From: Bacteroidota bacterium
Lineage (GTDB): Bacteria > Bacteroidota > Bacteroidia > AKYH767-A > OLB10
DNA: 64,000 bases
Assembly (NCBI GenBank): GCA_016713445.1
Contig: JADJPB010000004.1
Location: 248,001-312,000 of the forward strand
Reading direction: 5' to 3'
This document shows positions 33,392 to 41,181 of the stretch, piece by piece (the first letter of the stretch is position 1; every line of letters begins with the position of its first letter). The notes under the pieces were generated by a model. It made no database searches. It was not told the origin of the DNA and worked only from the letters and a program-made list of their open reading frames with translations. Made by a program: the position numbers and the translations under genes.

Positions 33392-34252
33392 ATGACAAAA
33401 ACAAAGCTAAAAAATCGGAAAATGTATATAAGGAAGATAATAAAAGAGAGCCAGTTTCTATATGGATTATTATATTGGAAGCGATCAGGCGTCTGTTTCT
33501 TCGTCACTAGTAAGTTTATCGCCTCTTTTTTCGTTGCTATTTTATTTTCAATCAATTGCTATTCCCAATCTGATTTAAAAATAACACAAGAAAATAAACT
33601 GTCTTATTTTATAATAAAGGCCTTTAACGAATATCAATCTAAAAATTACTATGGCGCCCTCAACACTTGCGAAGAAACCTTAAAGATATTTCAGAATGAT
33701 TCAACAACTTATAATTGTCAAGGCTTAATATTTCTAAAATTGTGCCAATTTGAGAAAGCGAAAATTGCTTTTGATAATGCAATTAGATATTCAAAGCAAT
33801 TTGAGGATGCTTATTTTAATAGGGGATATTTAATGGCCGAAATGAATAATTTTAAAGATGCCATCGATGATTACAATATGGTTATAAAAATTAATGGAAG
33901 TAATAATGAAGCAAAATTAAATAGAGCTTTGGTAAATATTGAAACGAAAGAATATGAAAAAAGTATTGAAGATTTAAGTGAACTGCTTTTAAAAGATAGT
34001 AATAATATTACGTTGCTGGGAAATAGGGCTTTTGCCTATTTTATGTCAAATAACCATGTTTTAAGTAAGGTCGATTGTGAAAGAGGATTATCAATTGAAT
34101 CCAAAAGTAGATTTTTTTTAAAATATAGTACATTAAATGAATTGGCGTTAAAGGATTTTACAAAGTTTTGCTTACAATATAGTAAATCAAAAAAGGCAGA
34201 AGTGCAATTTGAAATTGAGATTGATTCACTTGCTAAAGAGAAGTGTAAATGA
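33392..34252 (+). CDS. Membrane-anchored TPR protein, candidate immunity or accessory protein of RHS protein 2
   Basis: Start at 33392, 2 bp after the RHS stop, gives 286 residues. After a basic N-terminal stretch there is one hydrophobic segment (KFIASFFVAILFSINCYSQ) that could act as a signal or anchor. It is followed by about five tetratricopeptide repeats (AFNEYQSKNYYGALNTCEE, KAKIAFDNAIRYSKQFEDA, AIDDYNMVIKINGS, and so on). Tight linkage behind the variable tip is the usual position of an immunity gene. The long N-terminal stretch before the hydrophobic segment is odd and may reflect a wrong start or an indel. Confidence 0.6.
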   Translation: MTKTKLKNRKMYIRKIIKESQFLYGLLYWKRSGVCFFVTSKFIASFFVAILFSINCYSQSDLKITQENKLSYFIIKAFNEYQSKNYYGALNTCEETLKIFQNDSTTYNCQGLIFLKLCQFEKAKIAFDNAIRYSKQFEDAYFNRGYLMAEMNNFKDAIDDYNMVIKINGSNNEAKLNRALVNIETKEYEKSIEDLSELLLKDSNNITLLGNRAFAYFMSNNHVLSKVDCERGLSIESKSRFFLKYSTLNELALKDFTKFCLQYSKSKKAEVQFEIEIDSLAKEKCK

Positions 34253-34299
34253 TATTGACTGGTCTGGATGAATTTATGCTTAAAATTATTTTAAATTGA

Positions 34300-34392
34300 C
34301 TATGTTTTGGTTGATAATATTATTTCAGCCAATTTAATAATGTCCCTATATACCCTCTCCCAGAATAATGAAATATCGGATTCATTTCTAGA
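34300..34392 (-). pseudogene. Fragment with FWxRVYRDIIKLAE motif
   Basis: The minus-strand frame ends SLFWERVYRDIIKLAEIILS then KT and stop. It resembles the fragment on the opposite strand at 36584-36712 (FWNKVYDEIIELAELLKDE). The two lie inverted on either side of the recombinase pair. The parent family is not recognised. Confidence 0.4.
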
Positions 34393-34407
34393 TAGGAGAT
34401 TTGGCTG

Positions 34408-34575
34408 GGAGGTTTTCCTTGGACAGTTATTCCTGTTGAAGAACGTGGCAGATACATGAAAGCGCTTGAAGCTGCCAGTGTAGAGCAAGACATTAAAATG
34501 TTTGCTGAATTCATAGCCTATCTTGTAATTGAAGGAATGAAAGGAACTCCAGTAGCAAAGCTTGAGGGAAAATAA
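34408..34575 (+). pseudogene. C-terminal remnant of a Fic-family protein
   Basis: The frame reads GGFPWTVIPVEERGRYMKAL, then EAASVEQDIKMFAEFIAYLV and ends TPVAKLEGK. This matches the C-terminal end of Fic proteins (GGYPWTVI, R..YM.ALE.AS...DI..FA.F). The catalytic HPFxxGNG motif and everything before it are absent, so it is a dead fragment. It marks past insertion or replacement between the RHS operon and the recombinases. Confidence 0.6.
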
Positions 34576-34622
34576 ATGCATATAATTGAGTAGAATTTTC
34601 CGGGAATTAGTTGAAGAAGCTA

Positions 34623-35493
34623 CTACTCCCCTTTCAAAGGAAAAAAGCGATCAAGTTCAGTTCGCATTTTACTTAAATCCTTTTGAATATAACGTTCGGT
34701 GGTACTAAGATGATGATGACCCGCAAATAATTGCACCTCTATTAAGCTCTTACCTTGCATTAGTAAGTTGACAATTACACTTTGACGTACCGTTTTTGGA
34801 TTTAATTTTCTATGCGGAAACAATTTCCTTTGTGATTCTATTAAATAATGAAACCCATCGTGAGTTTCCGGGTTGCCTAATTTTCCAATAAATAACTGAT
34901 CACTTTTGCCTTTAATGAGAAAAAGGTCTATCAAAAGTAATGTAGCGTTTGTAGGCTGCAACTTGATTTGGATATAGTTTTAACAAACGAGAGCAATTAA
35001 AACTATCAAAAATATACACTACCTCCTTCGCTAAACTAACATCATGAATGGTAAGCGATGCTAATTCACCCGTTGTTAATCCCTGGTAGATATAAAATGA
35101 AATAGCAAGATAATCACGCCATTTCAGTAAATCATATCTGTTTTTCCTGTTCAATAAAAGTGAAAGTTCGTCAGGTGTGAATAAATTTTGAAATTGAATG
35201 TCTCTCTTATTTAAATCATTAAGCCTTATATTAATGGTTGGATCGTCAACCCTAATATTATTTAGAAGTAACCATTTATAGTAATTCTTGATTCCATAAA
35301 ATTCAGTTTGTACATACTCATTCCGAAAACCTTTATGACGAAGCGCATTTATATAAAATATGACATCACTATAACGGGCATGTATTGCATTACTTTCTCC
35401 AAAAAATAAATGCAGTTTTTCTATGGCATAGAGATACCTTTTTACACTACTCGGTGTAAACTTACTATTAAGGTAATCTTTAAGCTCAATCAT
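34623..35493 (-). CDS. Tyrosine recombinase family protein with altered active site, frameshifted
   Basis: About 290 residues after repairing a break near 34915-34960. The N-terminal half is a SAM-like core-binding domain. The C-terminal domain keeps the second Arg (NPKTVRQSVIVNLL), the His/Gly motif (FAGHHHLSTTERYIQ) and the nucleophile Tyr. The first catalytic Arg position reads GLTTGEL where active enzymes have GLR-x-x-E, and the box II His is replaced. It overlaps the upstream recombinase gene by 8 bp. It may be a partner subunit of the upstream enzyme, as in paired XerC/XerD-type systems, or a decaying copy. Confidence 0.75.
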
Positions 35494-36428
35494 AATTTCT
35501 TTTACTTTTACCTTTGCGCAAATGATTTCTTTGATTCCACTTCCAATGATTTCCCTTTCCTTTCAAGTAATGTTGAGTGGTATCAATTGAATTATGTCCT
35601 AGGAAATTCCTGATTAAATTAATGTCCATGCCGTTTTCTAATAAATGAGTAGCTATTGAATGGCGCAATATGCAAGTTAATTTTCACATGCGAAAGATTT
35701 GATCTTTCTACAATTCGTTGGATTAAAAGATATGCTCTTGATCCTTCTAATTTTATTCCATTCTCATCTACAAGTAATGGAGTAAAATCACCAGACGACT
35801 TGGATTTGCTATGGTAAGAAGACAAATAATTTATAAAATTAGTTTGCAGATGCCTACTTATTGGTACCTCCCTACGTTTACTAAATTTCCCTTTCCTAAC
35901 TATAACCTTCCATTGTAGGCAATCAATATCAGATATTAAAAGATCTTGTCCTTCGCTTCTTCTTAAGCCACATCCATAAAATAGAGAAAGTAATATTCGT
36001 TCTAAGTTTGTCTCGCAAGCATTGAATAATTTACGAACTGAAGCTATAGAGATGGCTTCAACTGTTTTGGAAAAATACTTTGGAAATTTTATCTGCACAA
36101 TTGGATTAAAAGTTATGGCTCCGGTGTTAAACAGCCATCTAAAAAAAGTTCTTAGAGCATATACATGATGATTAGGCGTAGAACCTTGTAATACTTCTGT
36201 TGAATTCGACTTAGGTCTATTTGTTAGATGCTGGAAAAAGTGTAACAAATGAGTGGAGTTGCATTGATGCGGAAATTCAATATTATTACACTCTGCAAAT
36301 AATATAAACTCATGAATACATGCTTTAAGCTCCCGACAGGTAGTTTTAGTCAAACCTCTTGCCATATTGTTCTCTTCGAAACTTAAAAGTATCGCTTGCC
36401 AACGCTCTGAAAGTATGACGGCATTCAT
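35486..36428 (-). CDS. Tyrosine recombinase / integrase (XerC/D-like), one frameshift
   Basis: About 314 residues after repair. The N-terminal core-binding domain is followed by the catalytic domain with FYGCGLRRSEGQDLLISDID (Arg I), VIVRKGKFSKRREVPIS (beta-hairpin Lys), LRHSIATHLLENG preceded by His (H-x-x-R after repair), FLGHNSIDTTQHYL (His and Tyr nucleophile). All catalytic residues are present. The break at about 35670-35680 lacks two T (restoring LHILRHSIATHLL). It is upstream of and overlaps the second recombinase. Placed between a full RHS gene and orphan RHS tips, it is the obvious candidate to move or exchange the tip cassettes; this role is inferred. Confidence 0.85.
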
Positions 36429-36583
36429 GAAAATTCTTTCTAAACAAAACGCAAATCCCTTTTATGAATTGCTTAGTTTCAAATTTTAGACAATTGGATG
36501 ACAAAAAAACAATTTTTTTACTGTTCAATCTCCTATGTTGCCCCCTCGCAAATTTTATGTTGAATCAATAGGAGGGTTTTTAA

Positions 36584-36712
36584 ATGAGCCACAGATGGCT
36601 TAAATACCTCCATAATGGAGAATTTGGTAAGGAGTAATTCTGGAATAAGGTATATGACGAAATAATTGAATTAGCTGAGTTGTTAAAAGATGAAATGGTC
36701 GAGGATAATTAA
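36584..36712 (+). pseudogene. Short gene fragment with FWNKVYDEIIELAE motif and an in-frame TAA
   Basis: A GGAGGG tract sits 8 bp before ATG 36584. The frame reads MSHRWLKYLHNGEFGKE, TAA, then FWNKVYDEIIELAELLKDE and stops at 36710-36712. The stop at codon 18 is in frame, so it is either a nonsense change or error. The second part resembles the minus-strand fragment at 34300-34392. Family unknown. Confidence 0.4.
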
Positions 36713-36720
36713 CCATATAT

Positions 36721-36756
36721 TCTAGTTTAAACTGTTCGAAAATGGGGGTACTTACA
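36721..36756 (+). repeat. 36-bp direct repeat flanking the orphan RHS cassette, left copy
   Basis: It matches 38394-38429 at 34 of 36 positions. The last 28 bp are identical and contain TTCGAAAATGGGGGTAC. Same orientation. The two copies enclose exactly the terminator, the 98-residue gene and orphan RHS tip 1. It may be a recombination (att-like) site or the remnant end of a mobile element. Confidence 0.75.
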
Positions 36757-36959
36757 GTTTACTTCCTCTAAATTATTCCTATATCGGTGAAATTTACAAG
36801 GTGATTTCGCAACAATATTTCTGAATCTTTCTTTACTAGTAAGAATATGTTGGAATGCTTCGAAAATTTTTCAAAACTTAAATAGCTAACCAAATCGAAC
36901 TCTTTAACATGATGGATGCTTACCCGAGAGATTACAGAACAAGCAAAGCGTATAAAAAT

Positions 36960-36991
36960 AAAAGCGCAAAGCTGTTTTGCTTTGCGCTTTT
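36960..36991. terminator. Bidirectional terminator at the end of orphan cassette 1
   Basis: AAAAGCGCAAAGC (36960-36972) pairs perfectly with GCTTTGCGCTTTT (36979-36991) over 13 bp with a 6-nt loop, with A and T runs at the ends. It lies about 80 bp after the stop of the 98-residue gene. Confidence 0.85.
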
Positions 36992-37072
36992 ATTTATAAG
37001 CTCTAAGCAAAGTCTCTTACAAGGAAAACTATCACAACTCTTTTTTACTAAAAAGACTGTAATATTGATTAA

Positions 37073-37369
37073 CTAGTAAATCTTTCCTATTAAACAAGAA
37101 TAATGAAATAAATAATGAAATAAAAGCTGTAAGCCCAAAAAATAGCAACTGTAGCTTATATCTAAAATTAACATTTCTATATAATTACACTTGTAATTTT
37201 TAAGGATTAATAATTCCAGCTCCTGTTCTGATAAAGAATTCTTCATTGATTTTGTAATAACAACTTTAATGGGTCTCTCTATGTTTTTTAATTCTTTCAC
37301 GTAATGCAAAGACAAATAAATTCCGATTGCAGAATAAATTAATAAAATATAGGGAATAAATTTTTTCAT
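37073..37369 (-). CDS. Small membrane protein, candidate immunity protein of orphan RHS tip 1
   Basis: The protein has 98 residues. An N-terminal hydrophobic segment (FIPYILLIYSAIGIYLSL) and a second near the C-terminus (YSCYFLGLQLLFHYLFHY) predict two membrane passes around a charged loop. Its ATG lies 5 bp after the stop of the tip 1 gene. Small, membrane-embedded products directly behind a toxin tip are typical of immunity proteins. A strong terminator follows. Confidence 0.6.
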   Translation of the reverse strand: MKKFIPYILLIYSAIGIYLSLHYVKELKNIERPIKVVITKSMKNSLSEQELELLILKNYKCNYIEMLILDISYSCYFLGLQLLFHYLFHYSCLIGKIY

Positions 37370-37374
37370 TTGTT

Positions 37375-38218
37375 TTATTTTGAATCAACAGGTGCTTTAG
37401 TTTCTAACGATTCTTTCTCACCCGGGGTAACTTCTGTAACTCCCGTATTATATCCAGCCTTTTTAAGTTCCGACAAACTCTTTAAACTTTTAGAAACATC
37501 TAATGGAGCGGTAACACCCCTTAACAACTTACTTCCTCCTGCTTCTAGCCCATCGCTTGCACAAGTAGTACAATTTTCTCCATTAAATCCTTGAAAGGGG
37601 GCAAATAGATCATAGTCAGAGTAAAGTACTGCTTCGCTATTTTTATCTTTTATCGCTTCATCAACTACGTCAACACCTTCTCCTCCCTTTGCAGGGGGAC
37701 TTGCATTAATAATTTTGCATAATACTCCATAATTTTTTCCTTATTAACCTTCTCTTTAGAAATTTCATATACCTTAAACCTTTCACCATATTTTTTAAAC
37801 TCATCCTTATATATTTATCTGCAGCTTTTCCAACTAAATGAACTAGCACCCCACCTTCTCCATACCCACCATAAGTATAAACATGTTTAACTCCTTTATC
37901 ATCAATTACGGATAAGAAAGTATGGCCGCCTCTTTTAACATCAGTGTAAACACGCGCTTCCAACCCATCCCAATCAACAGCCCAAATTGGAGTATTAGAA
38001 GCAAATTGATATGGAGTTAATTCTGGAAATTTCTTTGTTAAAGGGTCAACAGATAAAAACCTTCCTAGTCTTGGATCATAATTTCTAAATCCGTAATCCT
38101 GTTGGTTTCCTGTTCCTTTTACCTCATTATCGTTTTCTTTTCCATTGAATGCGAAGCGGTATCCCGTAGTACAAGTTATCGGAAAATACGTTGGCGATAT
38201 TTTTGAAAATCCATTCAT
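37375..38218 (-). CDS. Orphan RHS tip 1: RHS core fragment plus papain-like (His...NC) C-terminal domain, frameshifted
   Basis: It opens with a short non-core leader (MNGFSKISPTYFPITCTTG) and then the RHS core end: YRFAFNGKENDNEVKG, NYDPRLGRFLSVDPL, YQFASNTPIWAVD. The variable part begins GLEARVYTDVKRGGHTFLSV, continues VYTYGGYGEGG, and later has NGENCTTCASDGLEAGG. The order His then Asn-Cys recalls permuted papain-fold peptidases or amidases (NlpC/P60 and PPPDE-like). Breaks near 37815 (an A lost, restoring KYIKDEFKKYGERF) and near 37715 must be repaired to reach the stop at 37375-37377. About 281 residues. It lacks the rest of an RHS shell, so it is probably a silent cassette that could be joined to the full RHS gene. 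Confidence 0.75.
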
Positions 38219-38579
38219 AGATTAAAAATACAGTTTTTTTGATTAAGAAAAATTCGTTCCCATGATTTTTTGTTTAGATGAGAATTTCAATTAAATATTA
38301 GGAAATAGAATTAATGTTGATTGTTTAGCACTTAGAAAATAAGTCCCAATCCAAGCACAGTTTAACTGGTCTATAAAATCAATAGTTAAAATGTCTATTT
38401 AAAACTGTTCGAAAATGGGGGTACTTACATTGCCACTTTGAACTACTGAATAAGATTTAAGACAATGATCGCAATACAATTTTAAAAGTAGTAGATTCAT
38501 ACCTGAAATCAGCACAAACTAATTCTATTCGTAGAAAATATAAATAAAAAAGTCGTAATTTTTATTGCGTTTCAATTAC
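38219..38579. other. Intergenic region between the two orphan RHS cassettes
   Basis: It holds the right copy of the 36-bp direct repeat (38394-38429). The remaining DNA is A/T-rich; I see no gene and no convincing promoter. Confidence 0.5.
38394..38429 (+). repeat. 36-bp direct repeat flanking the orphan RHS cassette, right copy
   Basis: Partner of 36721-36756, with two mismatches near its left end. It lies 176 bp upstream of the tip 1 start, outside any gene. The spacing between copies is 1673 bp. Confidence 0.75.
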
Positions 38580-39060
38580 TTATTCTTTATACTCTTCAGG
38601 AAACCAGTTCAAGTAACCTTTTTCTTTAAATTCTACCCACAAATCTGAAACCTCTCTAAAATTTGGACTCCCATTTGTAAATTTAGACAACTCAGTACTG
38701 AACTTTTCTTCATTTTCAAACCGATAGGCTTTTTCTTTTCCTGGAATAATAATGTGCCAAGTAGTATCTCTGTTCTCCTGTACAAGAATCCACTTGTCAT
38801 AGTAAAAAGCAACAATTACTGAATCCATGACATCCACTTTAACGACCTCCATAGAACCTTCTGAACTGTAACTATCAAATAAAAACCAAGGACCTTTAAG
38901 GCTTTCTGTACTCCCAATATAACAGGGAAATTGTCGGTATTCGAATTAATCCATATTCTCTTATTTCAGTATAAAATTTATCCCTATCGCTTTTACAACC
39001 ATTTAAAACAGTCAACATGATTACACATGACGTGAAAATTATTTTTATAGAACCTCTCAT
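38580..39060 (-). CDS. Lipoprotein, candidate immunity protein of orphan RHS tip 2, frameshifted
   Basis: About 159 residues after repair. The N-terminus MRGSIKIIFTSCVIMLTVLN leads to the lipobox LNGCKSD. After a break near 38935-38950 the frame continues YIGSTESLKGPWFLFDSYS, SVIVAFYYDKWILVQ and ends WFPEEYKE. The ATG (39058-39060) lies 2 bp after the tip 2 stop. A periplasm-facing lipoprotein would suit protection against a toxin acting on the envelope. The fold is not recognised. Confidence 0.6.
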
Positions 39061-39062
39061 AA

Positions 39063-40108
39063 TTATTTCTTTTTATATTTCTTATGCCAAGCTCCGTAAG
39101 TTGGTAAATACTCACTTCCTCCGATGCCTTGCCACATAATATTCAGAGGTGTAACAATTCCATTATAAAGTAAGCTTTTATCGCTTCCTGTTGATAAATC
39201 TAAAGCTCCTTCAACCCTAAAAGTAACCCCCATTATTCCAGCCGCTGTGACCTCTACTCTTGCTCTAATAACATTTCTTCCTATAGCCCATGTTTCTGGT
39301 GTCAATGCCATTTCCCATGTATTAGGAAATAACCCCACTGATAAAACGGGAGAAGCTACAAATGTTATTGCTTGTATCGACATTGGAAGATAAGTATTTG
39401 GAGTGCCTCCAAAATAGATAAGCTCTTCAGGCATGTCAAAAGCAAAAGCTTCTTTTCCAAATCTTTTATCTCCAAGTACAAGACTTTTAATTCTTTGTTC
39501 ATATTGTGCTATACCATCTTCTATTTTCATATTTTGAAGAATTCCTCCTTGGAAAATAGCCCCATCAGCACTATTTAAAGAAGCACCTATTGTGGCTGAA
39601 GCTGAGTTTACATTTTGAATATCTCCATGTTGTGACGGGTCATAATTCACGTAATTACCAGTATATTTTCCTCCAGTTCCTAATGCAGTGGGATTCCATA
39701 TTTTTGTTTTTAACCCCTCACCATACAACATTTTTCATCGTTACTGGGTGCATATCCATCACTCATTTTCATTTTCTCTCCATTAGGATTAACTATAGTA
39801 TCTCTACCATTCGGATCAGTAAACCAAATGGGATTATTTGCAAAACCTGCATAAGGACTTTCCCATGCCTTTGGCTCGGGATCAATATTCCATCTCCTGC
39901 CTAAGCGTGTATCATATTCCCAATATTCTGCAGTGTTATGATTTCCTAATCCAGATATCTCATCAACCTTCTCTTGTCCATTAAAGGCGAAACGGTAACC
40001 CGATTTAATCGCGAAGTATTCATAGTAAAATATTGAATACGAATTAGTTACATCAAATCTGAACTTAGAATTATTAATAAAAATAACGAAAAAACAAGTC
40101 TTTGCCAT
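39063..40108 (-). CDS. Orphan RHS tip 2: RHS core fragment plus unknown C-terminal domain, frameshifted
   Basis: About 348 residues. A leader of about 40 residues precedes the core end GYRFAFNGQEKVDEISG, EYDTRLGRRWNIDP and FANNPIWFTDPNGRD. The core is a different RHS lineage from tip 1 and the full gene, but at DNA level it shares TACCGTTTCGCCTTTAA with the full gene. The variable domain (GEGLKTKIWNPTALGTGGKY to GAWHKKYKKK) has a glycine- and alanine-rich region and a hydrophobic stretch (AITFVASPVLSVGLF) that might be membrane-active; I cannot name it. The break near 39725 is a lost A in an A run. The candidate immunity lipoprotein follows after 2 bp. Confidence 0.7.
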
Positions 40109-40171
40109 TAAATAATAGAAAAATTTGAAAAGGAAATCTTATAATTCTAAACTGGAATCAACCATTAAGGT

Positions 40172-40273
40172 CTAATCGTTTGTCTTCTTCCTACTAAAAA
40201 AAGATTCCGTAACCTGGCTATAAATAACCAGGGCAAAGGTCACCACTACTATCGCTATCGAAACATTCATCAT
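40172..40273 (-). CDS. Possible 33-residue single-pass membrane peptide
   Basis: MMNVSIAIVVVTFALVIYSQ is hydrophobic and is followed by a charged tail ending SRKKTND. An AGAAAG tract precedes the start. It is similar in size and build to the peptide at 41086-41181, with the SET-domain gene between them. Short length makes the call uncertain. Confidence 0.4.
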   Translation of the reverse strand: MMNVSIAIVVVTFALVIYSQVTESFFSRKKTND

Positions 40274-40374
40274 ATCTTTCTGTCTTTGTTGGATGCAAAA
40301 ATAGAGATAGAGAAACAATTTAATTTTAAGAAAAAGTTAAATGAATTAACAATTAGCTGTTGATTTTACGAATG

Positions 40375-40965
40375 CTATGCAAACTCCAATTCTTTTTTTA
40401 ACTTTTTTGGAGTTGTTTTCGAATGACCATTTTTTAAAGGCGATCTATTTTCAACGGCTAATTTTTTCAATTTGTTTTCTTTTCTTTTTTGGCGCTCTCG
40501 TTCTAAAATAATTTCACGTGTGCCATCAAGGTATCTCCAATAATCATCCCCATAATGTACAAAAACTTCTTGGCCAGGTTGAATCGTACGAGTAGCCACA
40601 ATAAATACTTTCTGAACGCCATCTCTGCGCTTAATTTCGTATTGCGCGTTGTTTCTGAGTCCGTTTACTCTACCTACACCTCTGGCATCATTGGCATAAC
40701 GACCAAAAGCCCAGGGTGTAAAATAGGCATCTACACAAAGATTGTTAGTCATAAAAAATGCGTAGCCCTCATGACCTTCATTCGATCTTCTCTCGCATTC
40801 TGCCCAAGTTACGATTTCACCTTCATATTCGCATACAATGTCGCCACGCTTGAATTCAACAAGTGCAAAGAGGCCTTTGCCTGCATTAGGAAGTTGACTG
40901 GTTTTGATTTTTACTACTCCATTGGAGTCGACTAGAGTACTTTTCGCCTTTTTTGAAATTTTCAT
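40375..40965 (-). CDS. SET-domain protein (putative protein lysine methyltransferase)
   Basis: The protein has 196 residues, intact. SET motifs are in order: LPNAGKGLFALVEFKRGDIV (AdoMet-binding GxG-type start), CEYEGEIVTW, FGRYANDARG...GLRNNAQYEI (the knot-forming NxxH-like region, here with NNAQYE), and GQEVFVHYGDDYW (the ELxxxYG-like end with the catalytic Tyr). A Lys/Arg-rich tail of about 45 residues follows and could bind nucleic acid. SET enzymes transfer a methyl group from AdoMet to lysine side chains; bacterial targets are rarely known. No methylation target is evident nearby. Confidence 0.85.
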   Translation of the reverse strand: MKISKKAKSTLVDSNGVVKIKTSQLPNAGKGLFALVEFKRGDIVCEYEGEIVTWAECERRSNEGHEGYAFFMTNNLCVDAYFTPWAFGRYANDARGVGRVNGLRNNAQYEIKRRDGVQKVFIVATRTIQPGQEVFVHYGDDYWRYLDGTREIILERERQKRKENKLKKLAVENRSPLKNGHSKTTPKKLKKELEFA

Positions 40966-41085
40966 AAGGCTGCAAAGATAGTAGGTCTAAGTCATTAAAA
41001 GAGTTAATGACGAAAATTCAATGATGATTTATTAGTTGAAAAGAGGGTGGGAGTTTATTTCCGACCTGAACAAATGTATACCGGA

Positions 41086-41181
41086 TTAAGAATTGGTTTT
41101 CTTTGCTCTAACATCAAGATATTGTTGCCATACTACGCATAATATGCCTAATACAATAATAAGAATGGATACAGTTTTCAT
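41086..41181 (-). CDS. Possible 31-residue single-pass membrane peptide
   Basis: MKTVSILIIVLGILCVVWQQ forms one hydrophobic helix, followed by YLDVRAKKTNS. Build and ending (KKTNS) recall the 33-residue peptide at 40172-40273 (KKTND). It lies between the SET gene and mfd. Supported only by composition and this resemblance. Confidence 0.4.
   Translation of the reverse strand: MKTVSILIIVLGILCVVWQQYLDVRAKKTNS

Larger units (their letters stand above)
36429..36959. other. Mostly non-coding stretch upstream of the recombinases
   Basis: It holds the recombinase promoter region, a short interrupted gene fragment (36584-36712) and the first 36-bp direct repeat (36721-36756). The remaining 200 bp before the terminator at 36960 is A/T-rich with no gene that I can support. 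Confidence 0.5.

Noticed and set aside
33277..33555. 92-residue minus-strand hydrophobic frame
   Set aside because: It is antisense to the RHS tip end and the TPR gene start; the hydrophobic look is the complement of A-rich coding.
37370..37594. 74-residue plus-strand frame
   Set aside because: It is antisense to the repaired C-terminus of orphan RHS tip 1, which has the better family and motif support.
34253..40108. Prophage or integrative conjugative element
   Set aside because: Two tyrosine recombinases alone are not enough; no phage structural, conjugation, replication or tRNA-attachment signals are seen nearby.
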